From Chitinophagaceae bacterium (GTDB lineage Bacteria > Bacteroidota > Bacteroidia > Chitinophagales > Chitinophagaceae), in contig JAEUVI010000165.1 of assembly GCA_016787105.1 (NCBI GenBank), forward strand, positions 1 to 6,650: a stretch of DNA of 6,650 nucleotides. The letters run 5' to 3'. The first letter of the stretch is position 1. Every line of letters starts with the position of its first letter. The notes under the pieces are model-generated. The model did not search any database. It had not been told where the DNA came from and saw only the letters and a list, made by a program, of their open reading frames with translations. Shown piece by piece: positions 6,043 through 6,650 of this stretch. A program made the translations under genes and the position numbers.

Positions 6043-6650
6043 TTGAAAAAAAAAGTCGTAAAGATTATTCATTCTCTTTTCAGGTTGGGCTTTTTCGAAA
6101 AATTGCTGCTGCCTGTTGTAAAAGATAAGTATGTTGATCATTTTCTAATAAAGTTTATTCCGCCAAATAAAACTTATAAAAAACACACTTACCGGACAGC
6201 AAGAAGCGGGTCGCTTACTCTACATGGCGATCTTCATGATTATAACGACTGGAAGGCTTACTGGAGACTAAAAGAAATAGAAAGAGAAACCTTGTACAAA
6301 CTTGCGAAAAACGCAAAGCTGGTAGTAGATGTAGGCACAAACAATGGCTGGTTGCTGATGAATATTTCACGGATCGTCAAATCCAATAATGGCTTTGTTT
6401 ATGGTTTCGAGCCTCACCCGGATACTTTTGCAAGGTGCATGGATAATATAGGAAAAAGTAATATCAGCAATTGCAAAGTATTTAATATGGGATGTGGGGA
6501 AAGTGAAAGTGAAATGGTGATGACCGTAGAAAATGAAAGCAATAGCGGGAGAAACAGGATTGATATAAATGCAAATAGAAGTCTGTCAAATAAGGCTGTA
6601 AATATAAAAATAACAACGCTCGATAAACTGCTTTCTTCAATAGGAAAAAT
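6043..6650 (+). CDS. FkbM-family methyltransferase, 3'-partial
   Basis: An open frame runs from a stop at 6016-6018 to the window edge without interruption and encodes at least 202 residues. The best start is TTG at 6043; no in-frame ATG occurs before the conserved region, and CTG 6025 is less likely. The N-terminus is basic and hydrophobic (IIHSLFRLGFFEKLLLPVV, about 8-26). Counting from 6043, SAM motif I VVDVGTNNGW is at 94-103 with D96 and G98. The strand-2 acidic residue is E123 in YGFEPHP, a hallmark of FkbM-type sugar or polyketide O-methyltransferases, whose usual form is 'VDVGANxG...FEPxP'. ITTLDKLL near the end of the window matches the family's 'TLDxL' segment. The likely role is O-methylation of a sugar in the polysaccharide. 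It follows rmlA after 33 bases. The C-terminus lies beyond the window. Confidence 0.85.
   Translation, partial: MKKKVVKIIHSLFRLGFFEKLLLPVVKDKYVDHFLIKFIPPNKTYKKHTYRTARSGSLTLHGDLHDYNDWKAYWRLKEIERETLYKLAKNAKLVVDVGTNNGWLLMNISRIVKSNNGFVYGFEPHPDTFARCMDNIGKSNISNCKVFNMGCGESESEMVMTVENESNSGRNRIDINANRSLSNKAVNIKITTLDKLLSSIGK

Overview
The window looks like part of a surface-polysaccharide (capsule, exopolysaccharide or O-antigen) biosynthesis locus from a member of the Bacteroidota, possibly Chitinophagaceae or a relative. The grounds are AT-rich coding DNA, mostly weak Shine-Dalgarno sequences, and a fused Wzc-type chain-length regulator/tyrosine autokinase whose sequence style is typical of that phylum. 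The phylum call is an inference from protein style, not a database match. All supported genes lie on the + strand, tightly packed (gaps of 3 to about 46 bases), so they probably form one operon. It continues off both ends of the window.

Layout: (1) 1-2126 is a Wzc-like polysaccharide co-polymerase/BY-kinase whose N-terminus lies upstream of the window; it ends in a tyrosine-glycine cluster encoded by a hexanucleotide repeat. (2) 2138-3091 is a WbpP-type UDP-N-acetylglucosamine 4-epimerase. (3) 3123-4175 is RmlB, dTDP-glucose 4,6-dehydratase, which starts with TTG behind an unusually strong ribosome binding site. (4) 4222-5139 is a SAM-dependent methyltransferase with an N-terminal four-cysteine zinc ribbon, cut into two same-frame pieces by a single TAA codon at 4534-4536. 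(5) 5143-6009 is RmlA, glucose-1-phosphate thymidylyltransferase. (6) From about 6043 to beyond the end is an FkbM-type methyltransferase, also with a probable TTG start.

How they work together: RmlA makes dTDP-glucose and RmlB converts it to dTDP-4-keto-6-deoxyglucose, the precursor of dTDP-L-rhamnose and other 6-deoxy or amino sugars. RmlC and RmlD are not in the window, so the final sugar is unknown. The epimerase would supply UDP-GalNAc. The two methyltransferases would decorate sugars, and the Wzc-like protein would control polymer length and export. No glycosyltransferase, flippase or polymerase is visible here.

I see no clear sign of a wholly new biological system. The points most worth checking are the methyltransferase interrupted by one stop codon, the repeat-encoded tyrosine tail of the kinase, and the use of TTG starts. 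There is no stretch over 300 bases without a gene, and I found no RNA gene, CRISPR array, insertion sequence or convincing promoter or terminator.
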